Shown here one piece after another: positions 25,067 through 35,558 of a stretch of DNA of 64,000 nucleotides. How positions within the stretch are numbered: position 1 is the first letter of the stretch; each line of letters opens with the position of its first letter. Source of the stretch: Sisyra terminalis. Lineage: Eukaryota > Arthropoda > Insecta > Neuroptera > Sisyridae. Location: contig OY292276.1 in assembly GCA_958496175.1 (NCBI GenBank), positions 57,239,080 to 57,303,079 of the forward strand, given 5' to 3'. The notes beneath the pieces are model-generated. The model was not told where the DNA came from. It ran no database searches and saw only the letters and a program-made list of their open reading frames with translations. The position numbers and the translations under genes are program-made.

Positions 25067-25104
25067 GTACCTGAGGAAGCTGCGAAAGTGGCGAAATGTT
25101 GAAC
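25067..25104 (+). ncRNA. Hammerhead-like motif, family A, copy 1 (damaged)
   Basis: The order is GTAC, CTGAGGA, A, helix GCTGC-GAAA-GTGGC, GAA, ATGT, T, GAAC. The helix III palindrome (ACGT in the sister copies) is mutated to ATGT, and the closing GTAC of stem I is GAAC. Probably inactive, but it helps define the family. Confidence 0.4.
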
Positions 25105-25430
25105 GAAAAATTTAAGAAAAACATCGAATATTAAGTATCCAGAAAATGAGAATCAGTAACTTAAAAATAACATTTTGAACCTTTTCCACCCCCAGAAATG
25201 GAAGATCGATGGAAAACCTTTTGGACAAGTAGTATAAGACAATCTTTTTTTTGAAAAGGGAGTTAATTTTTTTAACAGGTATAACATTTTGGTAGATTTA
25301 CAAAAGTTATCCGGAAAATAAAAAAAATCTCATTCAAATCAATGAATATATAAGGATAGAATATTTTTTTTTATTTTTTAATAGGAAAGTGGATTTAAAG
25401 GATGTAAATCTATATACTTATTATTAATTT

Positions 25431-25468
25431 AGCGACGTTTCGTTCCTTTATTTGACCTTCTTCAGGCT
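25431..25468 (-). ncRNA. Hammerhead-like motif, family B, left copy
   Basis: On the minus strand: stem I AGC/GCT, core CTGAAGA, extra A, helix II GGTC with GAAC (one mismatch), GAA, self-complementary ACGT, then C before GCT. The core is intact (CTGANGA and GAA); only helix II is weakened compared with the right copy. Confidence 0.45.
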
Positions 25469-25623
25469 TTTAAAAAATTATATTATTACAAACATATGTT
25501 TATAGAACCTTTCAGACATTCTTAATTGTTTTCTTAATAACTTCTTAACAAGACATTCTTAACAATTAAGAATATCTGAAAGGTACCTATAAACATGTGT
25601 TTGTATTAATATAATTTTTTAGA

Positions 25624-25661
25624 AGCCTGATGAAGGTCAAATAAAGGACCGAAACGTCGCT
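25624..25661 (+). ncRNA. Hammerhead-like motif, family B, right copy (best of B)
   Basis: Stem I AGC pairs with GCT; core CTGATGA; one unpaired A; helix II GGTC/GACC closes an 8-nt loop; core GAA; then the palindrome ACGT and C, giving a GUC cleavage triplet. A 2-bp helix III without a loop could only form between two molecules, as proposed for minimal type I hammerheads. Directed away from the centre of the palindrome. Confidence 0.5.
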
Positions 25662-25986
25662 AAATTAATAATTAGTATAAGGATTTACATCCTTTAAGTC
25701 CACTTGCCTACTAAAAAATAAATAATATTATATCTTTTAATATTCATTGATTTTGAACGAGATTTTTTTTATTTTCCGGATAACTTTTGTAGATCTACCA
25801 AAATGTTACACCCGTTAAAAAAATTAACTCCTTTTTCACAAAAAAATACTGTCTTATACTACTTGTCCAAAAGGTTTTCCATTGATCTTCCATTTCTAGG
25901 GGTGGAAAAGTTTCAAAATATTATTTGTTAGTTAACGATTCTCATTTTCTGGATACTTAATATTCGATGTTTTTATTAAATTTTTC

Positions 25987-26024
25987 GTACAACGTTTCGC
26001 CACTTTCGCATTTTCCTCAGGTAC
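25987..26024 (-). ncRNA. Hammerhead-like motif, family A, copy 2
   Basis: Minus strand: GTAC, CTGAGGA, a helix II whose 5' side has drifted (AAATGC against GTGGC with the GAAA loop kept), GAA, ACGT, T, GTAC. Stem I, core and helix III are intact here, complementing the damage in copy 1. Confidence 0.42.
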
Positions 26025-26176
26025 TCAATTACAAATATCAATTGTTAAATCCATGTACAATAGTCTCGGCATTTATACGACTGTCCTTCTCATAATTTTC
26101 AGTATCCTCTCTTATCAATCATATTCAATAAAATGTAAAATAAATAACATTAGAACAAATAATTATTGTTACCGAA

Positions 26177-26276
26177 ATTGAGTACCTGCGGAAGCTGCGA
26201 AAGTGGCGAAACGTTGTACGAAATATTTAATAAAAACATCGAATATTAAGTATCCAGAAAATGAGAATCATTAATG
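26177..26276 (+). repeat. Detached third copy of the family-A end
   Basis: ATTGAGTACCTGCGGAAGCT onward for 100 bp repeats 25062-25162 in the same orientation, to AAAATGAGAATCA. The hammerhead-like motif is 26182-26219 with helix II GCTGC/GTGGC, ACGT and both GTAC arms perfect, but core CTGAGGA has become CTGCGGA. Confidence 0.6.
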
Positions 26277-26783
26277 TTTATTAACCATGGATTCAAATAC
26301 CAGCAATTATTTGTAAGCTATAAAAGATTTCAAAATTATTGAGTAGGCGTTTTGAGCCATCAATCATCTCCTAATTTTTCACCCGTAATAGACATTTTGA
26401 ATTTTCAAATTTAAATACCATCAACCTTTATGTTTATCAGGGATATCGGAAAGTATTGTCGTTTTTTCAATGTGTAATTAAAACACAAAATTTTGATACA
26501 ACTATTGATTTTAAATCAATGATATAATCAGCTTCGATAGTATCAACGTTTTGACATCTAGAGTGGAAAATTTAATTTTTAATTAAGAAACTACTTCTTG
26601 CATTGGCTAATAAATTAAATGCAATAATGCACAGAAAGTTAGGGGTCAAATAAAAGATACTTTAGAATGATTATATGCAGATGCCAAAATTTCGCTCAAT
26701 TCATGGTGACAGTGATGAATTATATCTTCATCATTACCTAGAAAATCTTTTGATTTCAAAAACAGTAAAGTACAAATAACATT
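26277..26783. other. AT-rich non-coding spacer
   Basis: No gene, repeat or structural motif recognised between the hammerhead-bearing palindrome and the next one. Confidence 0.4.
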
Positions 26784-26785
26784 TA

Positions 26786-27965
26786 AAGGCCCTCGCCAGA
26801 TAAGATGGTCTAAAATGCTTCTATTGCAATCGGGCTAATTATTTTCTGAAAATACCTTACAGAGGGTTTCCAGTTTCAACTCTAAAATATGATGCGTTGT
26901 TGTGTAAAAAATAAAAATATTTTTTTTTTCAAATTCAATATTCTCTGAAACTATTTGATAGTACCGAAAAAAGTGCTTATGAGTTTCAAGATATCACTAA
27001 GTAGTATTCCGAGAAAAATTCGCTTATCAATCAGATCGATTGATCATTGTTAAAAATACGATTTATTTTTTCAAATTTTTTTTTATGCCAAAATTGTTTG
27101 GTACACCTTAGTTGTTTTTTTCTATATAATCCTCTATCATCATTCTACAATAGATAATTTTTTCAGATTTTTAAAAATATTAGACAATAGTTAAAAAAAA
27201 GAAGTATTTTTTAACTTTTTTTTGTGGGCTAAAATCTTTTAGTATCATCACGTAATTTTTTGTATATCATCCCCTTGTCTCAGTTTTTTAAATATACTTT
27301 TTTCGTATTTTTAAAAATGTTAGAAAATGGTTAGAAAAATTAACTTTTTTTTTTAATTCAGTTTTTCAGCACTTACGTACTTAGTTTTATTTCTGAACTT
27401 TTATTTATAAAAATTTTTAAAAATACGAAAAAATTATATTTTGTAAGCTGAGACAAGGGAATGATGTACAAAAAATTACGTGATGACACTAAAAGATTTT
27501 AGCACATATAAAAATGTTTAAAGAATACTTATTTTTTTTAACTATTGTGTAATATTTTTAAAAATCTGAAAAAAGTATCTATTGTAGAATGATGATAGAG
27601 GATTATATAGAAAAAAGCAACTAAGGTGTACCAAACGTTTTTGGCATAAAAAAAAATTTTTGAAAAAATAAATCGTATTTTTATCAATAATCGATCGATC
27701 TGATTCATGAGCGAATTTTTCTCGGAATACTACTTAGTGATATCTTGAAACTCATAAGCAGTTTTTTCGGTATTATCAAACAGTTTCAGAGAATATTGAA
27801 TTTGAAAAAAAATATTTTTATTTTTTACTTTTTACACAAAAACGCGTCATATTTTAGAGTTGAAACTTGGCTGAGATGTTGTCCACACTGTAAGGTATTT
27901 TCAGAAAAAGAATTAGCCCGATTGCAATGGGGGCATTTTAGACCATCTTATCTGGCGAGGGCCTT
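26786..27965. mobile_element. Long palindrome, family gamma, TA-flanked (1180 bp)
   Basis: Begins AAGGCCCTCGCCAGATAAGA and ends with its mirror TCTTATCTGGCGAGGGCCTT; TA precedes and follows, consistent with a TA target duplication. The arms mirror each other for over 500 bp: for example the GAGTTTCAAGATATCACTAA block at about 26977, mirrored at 27730-27755, and AGGATTATATAG mirrored at about 27126. The centre is near 27375. No coding; ORF 27745-27975 is an artefact of the arm. Confidence 0.85.
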
Positions 27966-27967
27966 TA

Positions 27968-29530
27968 TGCAATAAAAATAAAAACATCCAGCAAAGCGTT
28001 ATTTAAACTTCATTATTAGGCAATTGTATTTGTTGAAACCCAAAAATTATCCATTAATTTTTTTTAAAAGATCTAAACAAAAAGCTTATGAGAGCTTTTT
28101 TGGCAATACTATAATAGCGTAATATGAAAATAGGCTTTATATTCGCCACTGAATCGATTTGCAGTGGTGTGCGATGTCATAAAATTTTACAACGTCCCAA
28201 AAGTTTCAACTTTAAATTATAATAAACATAAAAAGATATTGTGATTATGAAATTTTCTATTTGGCCAACGAGAAACGAAACCGTTGGAAGTGTAGTAAAC
28301 GGTACAGCGCTGGAACGTTAATTTCATTAGAAAAGGCGACTGAAAAAAGAAACGGCGACGAAGGAACTTAAAATTTTACGCAAGAGGCTTTTTAATCACA
28401 TCATCATCATCATCATTTCATCGCTTTGACGTTATACACACTTCTAATGATTATTATATCGTTCGAAGGCGGAAATTTCATTTTCGAAATTGGAAAACGC
28501 GGAGGAAAATTGGCCGCGAAAGCGCTACCAGGATTAGTTTTGATAGGGGGAAATTGGCCGGGTTTTTCTTTCAATGGAGTGCTAAGTAATCAACGGGGGG
28601 TGGAGATAATTAAGGGATGATTGAATGGATAATCAAATTACGAAGCTTACTTTTGAGCTTTTAAGAAATTTAGGCAGCTTAAATTTGTTTTTTTAACAAA
28701 AAACTAGTAAAATATTTTGGTATAAATTTCAAGAATTGATTAAGTTGGTAGAGAACTTTTAATCTTAAGAAAGGCCTGACAAAAATATAATTTCAATAAT
28801 TCATTCGCTTTCTTGTTACTTAAAAACAATTTAACTTAAAACATGGATGTCACTGATATCCAGGAATTGTCAATAAAGTTAGGGATGTCCAAGGACAAAA
28901 GGTAGCTTCGTTAAATTACAAGACTGAAATTTAAGATTGAAAGACAAAACTTAATGGCATAATAGACACTATATTGAATTGTGACACTCGAAAATGGATA
29001 TCCAAGTACTAATCCCGAAGGATCGTGGAAAATGTTTGTGTAGATATTGTCAGCTAGTCCCGGGGGACCTCTCAAGCGCCTATGCCATCACTGACATATT
29101 AGACAAGTCTCGTGTTCCGTCTCTTTTGCCACCACCCCCACCACCCCCGTTCCCGTCCGCGTTTGTGTAGGCGGATGTTGTCGCGTTCCCGATTTGACGC
29201 GAGTGCCACGGCATATGATTGTATCTTTAAGACTCGCCGAGTCCCACGGGAACACATCCCGGAAACCGCATGGAAATAGTGCACAAGTCGATTGTTCGGC
29301 AAGGAGATGCAAGACGAATGCCAGAATGGCGACGAAATTTCTTGAATGCAATTTGCGCCAAAGACCTCGTGTAACATGGAGGATTTTCGATTGAGAGCGG
29401 ATGAATGCTTTCAGTGTATTCAAATGGCAAATTCCGTGGTCTAATAACAACTTGAAAGCTCTTCATGCTTGTGATCAAGTTTAAATTTAGTTTTCAATAT
29501 GAATTAATGGAAATTTAATTATAACAATTA
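27968..29530. other. Unique DNA with a GC-richer block (28.2-29.5 kb)
   Basis: The block 29050-29420 is among the most GC-rich in the window and carries a C-rich run CCACCACCCCCACCACCCCC (29129-29149). Four overlapping ORFs on both strands (29088-29478) encode nothing I recognise, and their mutual overlap argues against a gene. ATC trinucleotide repeats lie near 28398-28420. Candidate conserved non-coding DNA or an unrecognised exon; no clear choice. Confidence 0.35.
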
Positions 29531-30010
29531 CGACGAACACATTAAAGCTCCTGTAAAGATGGCAAGAAAACGATTTTGATGCTGTTTCCTCTACATTTAG
29601 TTGAATTTTCGAGCTTTTTTTTAAATGAGTCTTAATTTTTGTAAGGATTTAACGTTAATAAGACCAATAACATTGATGTTTGTATTCAAATCAAAAAATT
29701 ACTAAAGAAAATTCTACTTTAGCGGTACAAATATTCAAGTGAAACTTAGGAATAAAATACCAAAATAAGTATCCACAGGAACACGTTAAAGCTCCTTTAA
29801 AGATATACAATTTTGATGCTTTTCTCTCTACATTTAGTTGAATGTAAGAGATTTTTTTAAATCAATTTAAAATTTTTGTTTGTAACATGTTAATTTCTTT
29901 CCACTCAATAATCTTCTTAATCTAAAATTTCTAAGCAGAATTCTACTTTAGTAGTACAAATATTTATATAAGTGAGACCTAGGGATAAAAAATCCAAATA
30001 ATTATCTACA
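29531..30010. repeat. Diverged tandem duplication, unit about 240 bp
   Basis: 29540-29770 and 29781-30005 share in order: AACACRTTAAAGCTCCTKTA, TTTTGATGCT, CTACATTTAGTTGAAT, a TTAATTTTTGT-like block, ATTCTACTTTAG, GTACAAATATT and a GTGARACYTAGG block. Divergence is substantial, so the duplication is old. Confidence 0.6.
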
Positions 30011-30013
30011 AAG

Positions 30014-31259
30014 CACATAGGACGATAAGTATAGTGAGCCGGCTCCAGACGGGTATTTGGTTCATAATTTCAGGGTATTTTGGTATTAATAAGATACAAT
30101 GATTCGGAAAATTTCAGATCCCAAAGTACTACCGTTTCTTCAAAAATCGAAAAAAACTAGAATTCAGAAAGAAAAATTTCTCAGAAACTTGTGAATCAAT
30201 TCAGTCGGTCCAGCACTAGTCGCTTGATTATTTTTTTTAGTTCTGATTTTTTTTTTGCTGTCACCACAACATGTCGGTAGTTAAAATTCAACATTATTTT
30301 AGTTTTGTTGTTTTTAGTTTTCCGGTGGTGGCCATATTAGTTTTACTAGGCGCAGACATTTTCGCACTTTTAAGGGCTTGCGGAAATTGATTATCTCAGG
30401 CCCTATTTGTCCTATCAAAATAAAACAAATAGCAGCGTGTTCATAAAAATATAAGCTGTAAGGATGTAATACGATGTTTTTACCTTAATGTATTCTAAAG
30501 GGTGAAATTTTAGCCTAAATTTTTAGCTCTCATTTATAAAAACTCAAATTTTCACGGAAAGATTGTGAAGGAAGGAAAAGAGTCTACACGTTAATTTTTT
30601 TTTTACAAACAATAAGGAACTAGTTGTATTCAAAAACAAAATGAAGTCTGAGACTTTAAGCCTTTTTAAAATAAAAAATAACTAAATTTTGGAAATTTTC
30701 AAAATTGGCCATTTTCTGAGCTCAATATCTCTGGTGGGGGACCAGATAAAAATCTGAAATATCATTATATTAAAGTACTGTATGATAGTATTATGCACAT
30801 AAAATTTGGAGTTTGAGTTTTGACTAGGAGCAGAGTTATTGCAAATACAAAATGTCAAAATAATGCATACTTCAGTAGGTGAATATAATGTATTTAACCG
30901 TTTAATATGTGACATTACTTGGCAAAAAGGGCATTTTGCACAAAATAACATATACTCTGGGCTAACTGTTATTTATATCTTAAATTTAAAACATATATTT
31001 CTTTCTGAAAGCTAATAATAATTTTTCTAGAAACTACCATTAACTCCTATTACATATCCAAAATTCACATAAATCGATTTACAAGTTTCTGAACAAATTT
31101 TTTTTCTGATTTCCAGCTTTTTTCGATTTTTGAAGAAACGGTAATACGTAGGGATCTGAAACTTGCCGAATTATTTTCTCTTAATAGCACCAACATACCC
31201 TGAAATCTATAAACCAAATACCCTTCTGAGGTCGATTCACTATACTTATTGTCCTATGT
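30014..31259. mobile_element. Long inverted-repeat element with ACATAGGAC ends
   Basis: Left end ACATAGGACGATAAGTATAG, right end the mirror CTATACTTATTGTCCTATGT. Arms of about 180 bp stay alignable, including GGGTATTTGGTT, a CAGGGTA block and TTTCTTCAAAAATCGAAAAA. The ~850-bp middle is less clearly palindromic. ORF 30682-30951 shows no domain. I see no certain target duplication. Confidence 0.7.
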
Positions 31260-32529
31260 TCTATAGTAATTTTTTTTTCGTTAAGCTCCAAATGTTCCTT
31301 TTACCTAATTGTATAATTAAGTTCAAATGACTTCATGATTTGATTGACTAACTTAGCTCAGGGTTGTAAACACCCTGTACTGATAATGTTGGCGAAATGC
31401 CCACTAGCTCTTGTCATTGGCGTCTGTACCAACATTAAGCTTTTGACTAATTCGCGCTTTGATAATGCCAACAGCTGACGACCAAGTTGATCACACACCA
31501 GGTGAATATGTCACCTGTGTCGGAAGCTCTCAAGCTTTTCAACGCCGCTTTATTCAATAAAAGCCCAACGGCTACGTTCTCTGCAACCGACTCCATCATC
31601 CTCAGCTACTACACTTACCTGTCATATACCACTACCTGGATATCTTGAGAATTAATTTCAAAGTTTTTAACCTTGCTAATTTATTGCTAAATCAAAACTT
31701 ATCGTAAACTTAATTATTGATTTTCTATGTCTTTCGAAAATTATTCAACAAAAAAGTAATATTTCATTTCACAAAAAACCACGAATCCTTGAAGTCAACA
31801 ACTATATTTGTGACAAAATTTCATATCATAAACTATAAACTTTGAAAAGTTTCAAGTTCAAATCTAATATCATATACGATATGTAGGTGTGTAAATACAC
31901 CCCTGCATACACATAATACGATATTACACACCTATTCATATTACAAGGAGCAACGTCCTTTATTTTATGGTGCGATCATAAAAGTTAACATCCTTCCATC
32001 GTTTGAAAAAGCCTGTCGACCATCCTTGTCGCACCTTCGAGCTTTCATTCGCCAACAATCTGTGTTTCTCGTTTTCTCCTTGTTCGACAAGAAGCTTTTT
32101 TCCAAAGTTTTACACAACAATTTTTCCGCGCAATATCACACAAATCTTTCCTCATATAAATGTGCAGATGGGATGAAAGGTGCAAGTTTCTCCAATTCAA
32201 AATTTAGTTTTATCGAGAACTTTTATTCTAATTGAGCTTTTTGACACTGTTCAATGGCAAATATATATGCGGGAGTTGTCATTTGGAAATTTTACAAGTG
32301 CATATTGAATTTTTAAAAGTTTCGTTTAGCGTTTTTTATGTTACAAACATCACAAACGGAGTTTTAGTTGAAGTTTGGCGGGTTTTAGCTAGTCATGAAT
32401 AAATTAATTGATGTATACAATAAAGTCATACTTTGAAAGTATCAATTACAATGCTAAAATGTGAAAGAAAATAAAAATTCGAATTAGGCACTTCAGTGCC
32501 CAGGGGAAAACTACCATGAAAAATATTGA
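31260..32529. other. Unique DNA, GC-richer near 31.3-31.6 kb
   Basis: No coding sequence recognised. 31370-31620 is even in composition, with E-boxes CAGCTG and CACCTG (see 31499). It reads like regulatory or ancient unique DNA. Confidence 0.35.
31499..31517. promoter_or_regulatory. Mirrored pair of CAGGTG E-boxes
   Basis: CAGGTGAATATGTCACCTG: two E-boxes in perfect inverted arrangement (7-bp arms, 5-bp spacer). CAGGTG/CACCTG is bound by Snail/ZEB-type zinc fingers and some bHLH factors. A CAGCTG E-box is 28 bp upstream. The function is inferred from motif only. Confidence 0.3.
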
Positions 32530-32625
32530 GTAATAACATAAAGCTTGAGGTGTCCTCAAATAAAAGCGCTGCATTCCTACAGTTCAGAGTTCAAATCTTT
32601 AAGTCAGTAATAAAAAGAAACTTTT
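32530..32625 (+). repeat. Possible tRNA-derived SINE relic
   Basis: GGTGTCCTCAAATAAAAGCG then CTGCATTCCTACAG then GAGTTCAAATC has the order of a tRNA A box, anticodon arm and B box (family B box GGTTCAAATCC). The T arm can pair (AGAG with CTTT) but the acceptor and anticodon stems are poor, so it is not a functional tRNA. A chance match is possible. Confidence 0.25.
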
Positions 32626-32923
32626 CATTTGGGATTAAGCTTTTTTAATTACACTAATAAAAAAAGTTTCCAAATGTTTTTGGTTTAACTACACCAATAT
32701 TCTTGGACAAAAATACTAAAAAATTAAACGAATTTTTTTCGAATGTAGCATGTTGGAATTTTTCGAAAATTTGTCTATTGTTGGCAGAGGCTTCTTTTTT
32801 CCTCATTGGGCGGTTATTAGATCCGTTAACACTCGGATTTATTTCTTGTAAGATCAAGTATTTCAGTAGTTTTTGTGATTGGTTTCCCATCATTCTTTTT
32901 CTGTGCTTTTGTCCAGTAGTACA

Positions 32924-33144
32924 CAGTGCAATCTCACTAATCCGGCACTATTGAAAACCGGAGGGTCCCGGGTTATTGGAATGTTCGGATTAGTGAATTA
33001 TAGTGGAAAAATCATCGGTAATGAATAAAATAAAGCATTTTATAGAGGGAATAAATGTAGAGGGATGAGGAAGGCATGTGCGGAGGGTGCCGGATTATTG
33101 GACGTGTCGATCTATCGAAGTGCCGAATTAGTGAGATTATGCTG
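32924..33144. mobile_element. pogo/Tigger-like MITE
   Basis: Left end CAGTGCAATCTCACTAATCC, right end the inverted AATTAGTGAGATTATGCTG followed by TA. 'CAGT...ATCTCACTAATCCGGCAC' is close to pogo/Tigger terminal repeats, which target TA. The left flank has TACA rather than TA, so the duplication is imperfect. 221 bp, no coding. A related end occurs at 47677. Confidence 0.6.
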
Positions 33145-33464
33145 TACTTCCATTTTATGCAATGATTTTTGTAAGTGGTATTTTTCTCTATCGATCTTGT
33201 AACTCCAAGTACAGGCAAATTTAGGGTCTTTTCTCAATTGTGGCATAACCGTAGTCATTTTCCTTTCATTCTAAGTTTATTCGCAGCCAGTATGCCTTTT
33301 TCTTCGTCTGCTTCGATTCTCTACATTTCTGCTCCGATATCTAGTTGTATAGTGATTTCTAAAGGGCAAATTAACATCTATTTTTTTTTATTTAAAAATT
33401 TTTTTTTTGAACCATCTGTCTCTTGGCAATAATTGCAATATGTCACACTTACAACACTTGTGAG

Positions 33465-33655
33465 TTAGTTGTGTCTAATGACAATTGAAAGCTCAGTCAC
33501 ATCTTTAACATGTTCCATCTGTAGGTTTTCGTGGATTTTTACATTATTTATGTACCATGTTGCACCGATTATTGTACGCAAAACTTTGGATTGATATCTT
33601 TGTATTATTTCCACGTTTGAGTTGGATGCTGTACCCCAAGGTTCCACTCTTTAAA
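33465..33655 (-). pseudogene. Jockey-type LINE RT fragment
   Basis: The open minus frame reads WGTASNSNVEIIQRYQSKVL then RTIIGATWYINNVKIHENLQ. This is the conserved segment LWGTASNSNIEIIQRFQSKVLRTI.NAPWYV.N..IH.DL of Jockey-clade ORF2, downstream of the RT fingers/palm. About 60 codons without a stop; sequence either side is not recognisable. Same subfamily as the fragment at 23053. Confidence 0.8.
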
Positions 33656-34025
33656 TCCAAATTGGTTTTATTATTGATTTTGCAAATTAACAAAAATACT
33701 TTCCTTTCAATTATTTACAAAGCGTAATAAAAAACCTGAAAACATTTAATCTTTAATAATGCAAATGGTTTAATTCATTAATCTATAGCTGCAATGAGTT
33801 AAACAACCTTACTATTTGGGTTTAAATTCACTTTTCATAGGAAAACTTTCGTCGAATTTTAAAGTTTCTGTTTTATGACGTAATTTTATTGTCGAACCAA
33901 TCAGACCTTGCTTAAGACATCTTAAATTTAAACGTTTTTTTTTTGCATTTTTAAGTGAATATTTCGATGATTTTCTCTAGTAATGTTTAAAATTAACAGC
34001 TAAATTAAAATTAAAGCTAGGTCTA

Positions 34026-34864
34026 GGTGATAAAAAAAAAAATATCGGGAAGGTTTGAGTCCTTAATATTTATTTTAAGAGGTCCATCATCTTTAATTTC
34101 GATTTTTTATTTGTGGTTTCATTTTTGCGTCAATGCTATCAAGATAAAAAAAATTATCTGCACATATATTCATGAAAAATTAAATTCCCTACAAAAAACG
34201 TTTCTTTAAAAATTTTTGCCAGACACGCCGTTTCCGAATAGTCAAGCTTTAAACATTGATATCATTTTTAGATTTATCTTCTTTATTTTGGAATTTTGTA
34301 ACTAACGAACAAATAAACATATAGAAATGAACAGTATGGATTCTAGAAGAGAATTTAATGCTCTACAAAAAAGGTCCTTAAATGTTTTTACATAAAACCA
34401 CTCTTTCAAAATTGGTTCAACAACGAAAAAAACAATAATTAAATTTTTCCTTCAACTTTAATAGTTAATAACTTTTTAAAAAGTGATTTTATGTAAAAAC
34501 ATTAACAAATCTTTTTTGTAGAACATTAAATTCCCTTCAAGAATCTATATTGTTCATTTCAATACATTTATTTGTTCGTTAGTTACAAAATTCCAAAATA
34601 AAGAAGATAAATCTAAAAATTATATCAATGTCAAAAGCTTAATTATTCAGAAACGGGCGTGTCTGGCAAAAATTTTTAATGACACATTTTTTGTAGGGAA
34701 TTTAATTTTCTATAAATATATGTGCAGATGATTTTTTTACCTTGATAGTTTGACAGCATTGACGCAAAAATGAAAGCACAAATAAAAAATCGGAATTAAA
34801 GATGAAAGATCTCTTAATATTAATATTAAGGGCTCAAACCTTTCCGATATTTTTTTTTGTCACC
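34026..34864. mobile_element. Long palindrome, family alpha (839 bp)
   Basis: TA then GGTGATAAAAA at the left; TTTTTGTCACC then TT at the right. The arms mirror each other throughout: the GACGCAAAAATGAAAGC block, TGTAGGGAATTTAATTTTC, TGTCTGGCAAAAATTTTTA and AAGAAGATAAATCTAAAAA. The centre is near 34445. With 38668 and 46877 it shares a TTTGAGYYCTTAATATTA-like block, a TTTTGTAGARCATT block and a G-x-TGATT-type terminus. Confidence 0.85.
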
Positions 34865-34866
34865 TT

Positions 34867-35558
34867 GAACAATATTTTCGATAAACTTTTCAAAAAAATA
34901 AATGTTCGATTTTTTTGGCGCAGTCCAAGCTACATAATAGTTTGATAGATCATTTTAAATTATTTTAAGAATTTCTAATTAAATATTTTAACCTACTTGA
35001 ATTTAACTTGAAGAAGTTTATAAGTTTCACGGTGCAAAAATGCATCAATAAATTTTATTGAATTTCACCATTTGTTCGGATATGTTTGCAAATTACCTGC
35101 AAGACTTATTCATAAATTAGCTTGAATTTGTTGCCCAGAATGCACATACAGTAAGTGTGCACTAGCTGAATGAGGGTTGGTAATATCATAAAATTTATAT
35201 TATCGACGAACACAGAAATTTCCTCAATGCTCCTTTTGTGCAAATTTAACATATGAAAATATTACCTTGTCCTACTATATCAACAACGCTCGTTATTGAT
35301 TTTCGTTTCTTGATTTTGTGTTCGATTTGGGCACTGAAATAAAATTCCGAATCGAAATGAAAAACCCCACGTAAGTAAGGGAAGGGTGGAAAACGGGAAC
35401 GTCAATGGGAGTTGATGTTGCTGATGTAAGTGACAGAAACAGTTTGAGATGAGGTAATTTCGGATAGATTCCATAAAAATAAATCAATTATCTGTCATAA
35501 AAGTTTTATGATTTGCAATGGCGGCAACTGAAACTTATTTCTCGGAGGTAAACTTTGG
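34867..35558. other. Unique non-coding DNA
   Basis: 35270-35560 is GC-richer with two overlapping minus ORFs (64 codons each) that match nothing I recognise. Otherwise AT-rich. Confidence 0.35.

Larger units (their letters stand above)
25026..26066. mobile_element. Composite palindrome with outer (A) and inner (B) hammerhead-like motifs
   Basis: About 1.04 kb of inverted repeat centred near 25545. Outer limits are TTGTACATGGATTTAACAAT on the left and its mirror near 26066. From left to right the motifs are A (plus, 25067), B (minus, 25431), B (plus, 25624) and A (minus, 25987). Arms match over most of their length with scattered differences, including TGGAAGATCGATGGAAAACC mirrored at about 25875-25900. 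A third, direct copy of the A end lies at 26177-26276. No ORF is coding. The motifs suggest derivation from Penelope-like terminal repeats. Confidence 0.75.

Noticed and set aside
29088..29478. Cluster of overlapping ORFs on both strands, up to 120 codons
   Set aside because: They overlap in different frames and strands and none resembles a known family; the GC-rich stretch itself lowers stop-codon frequency.
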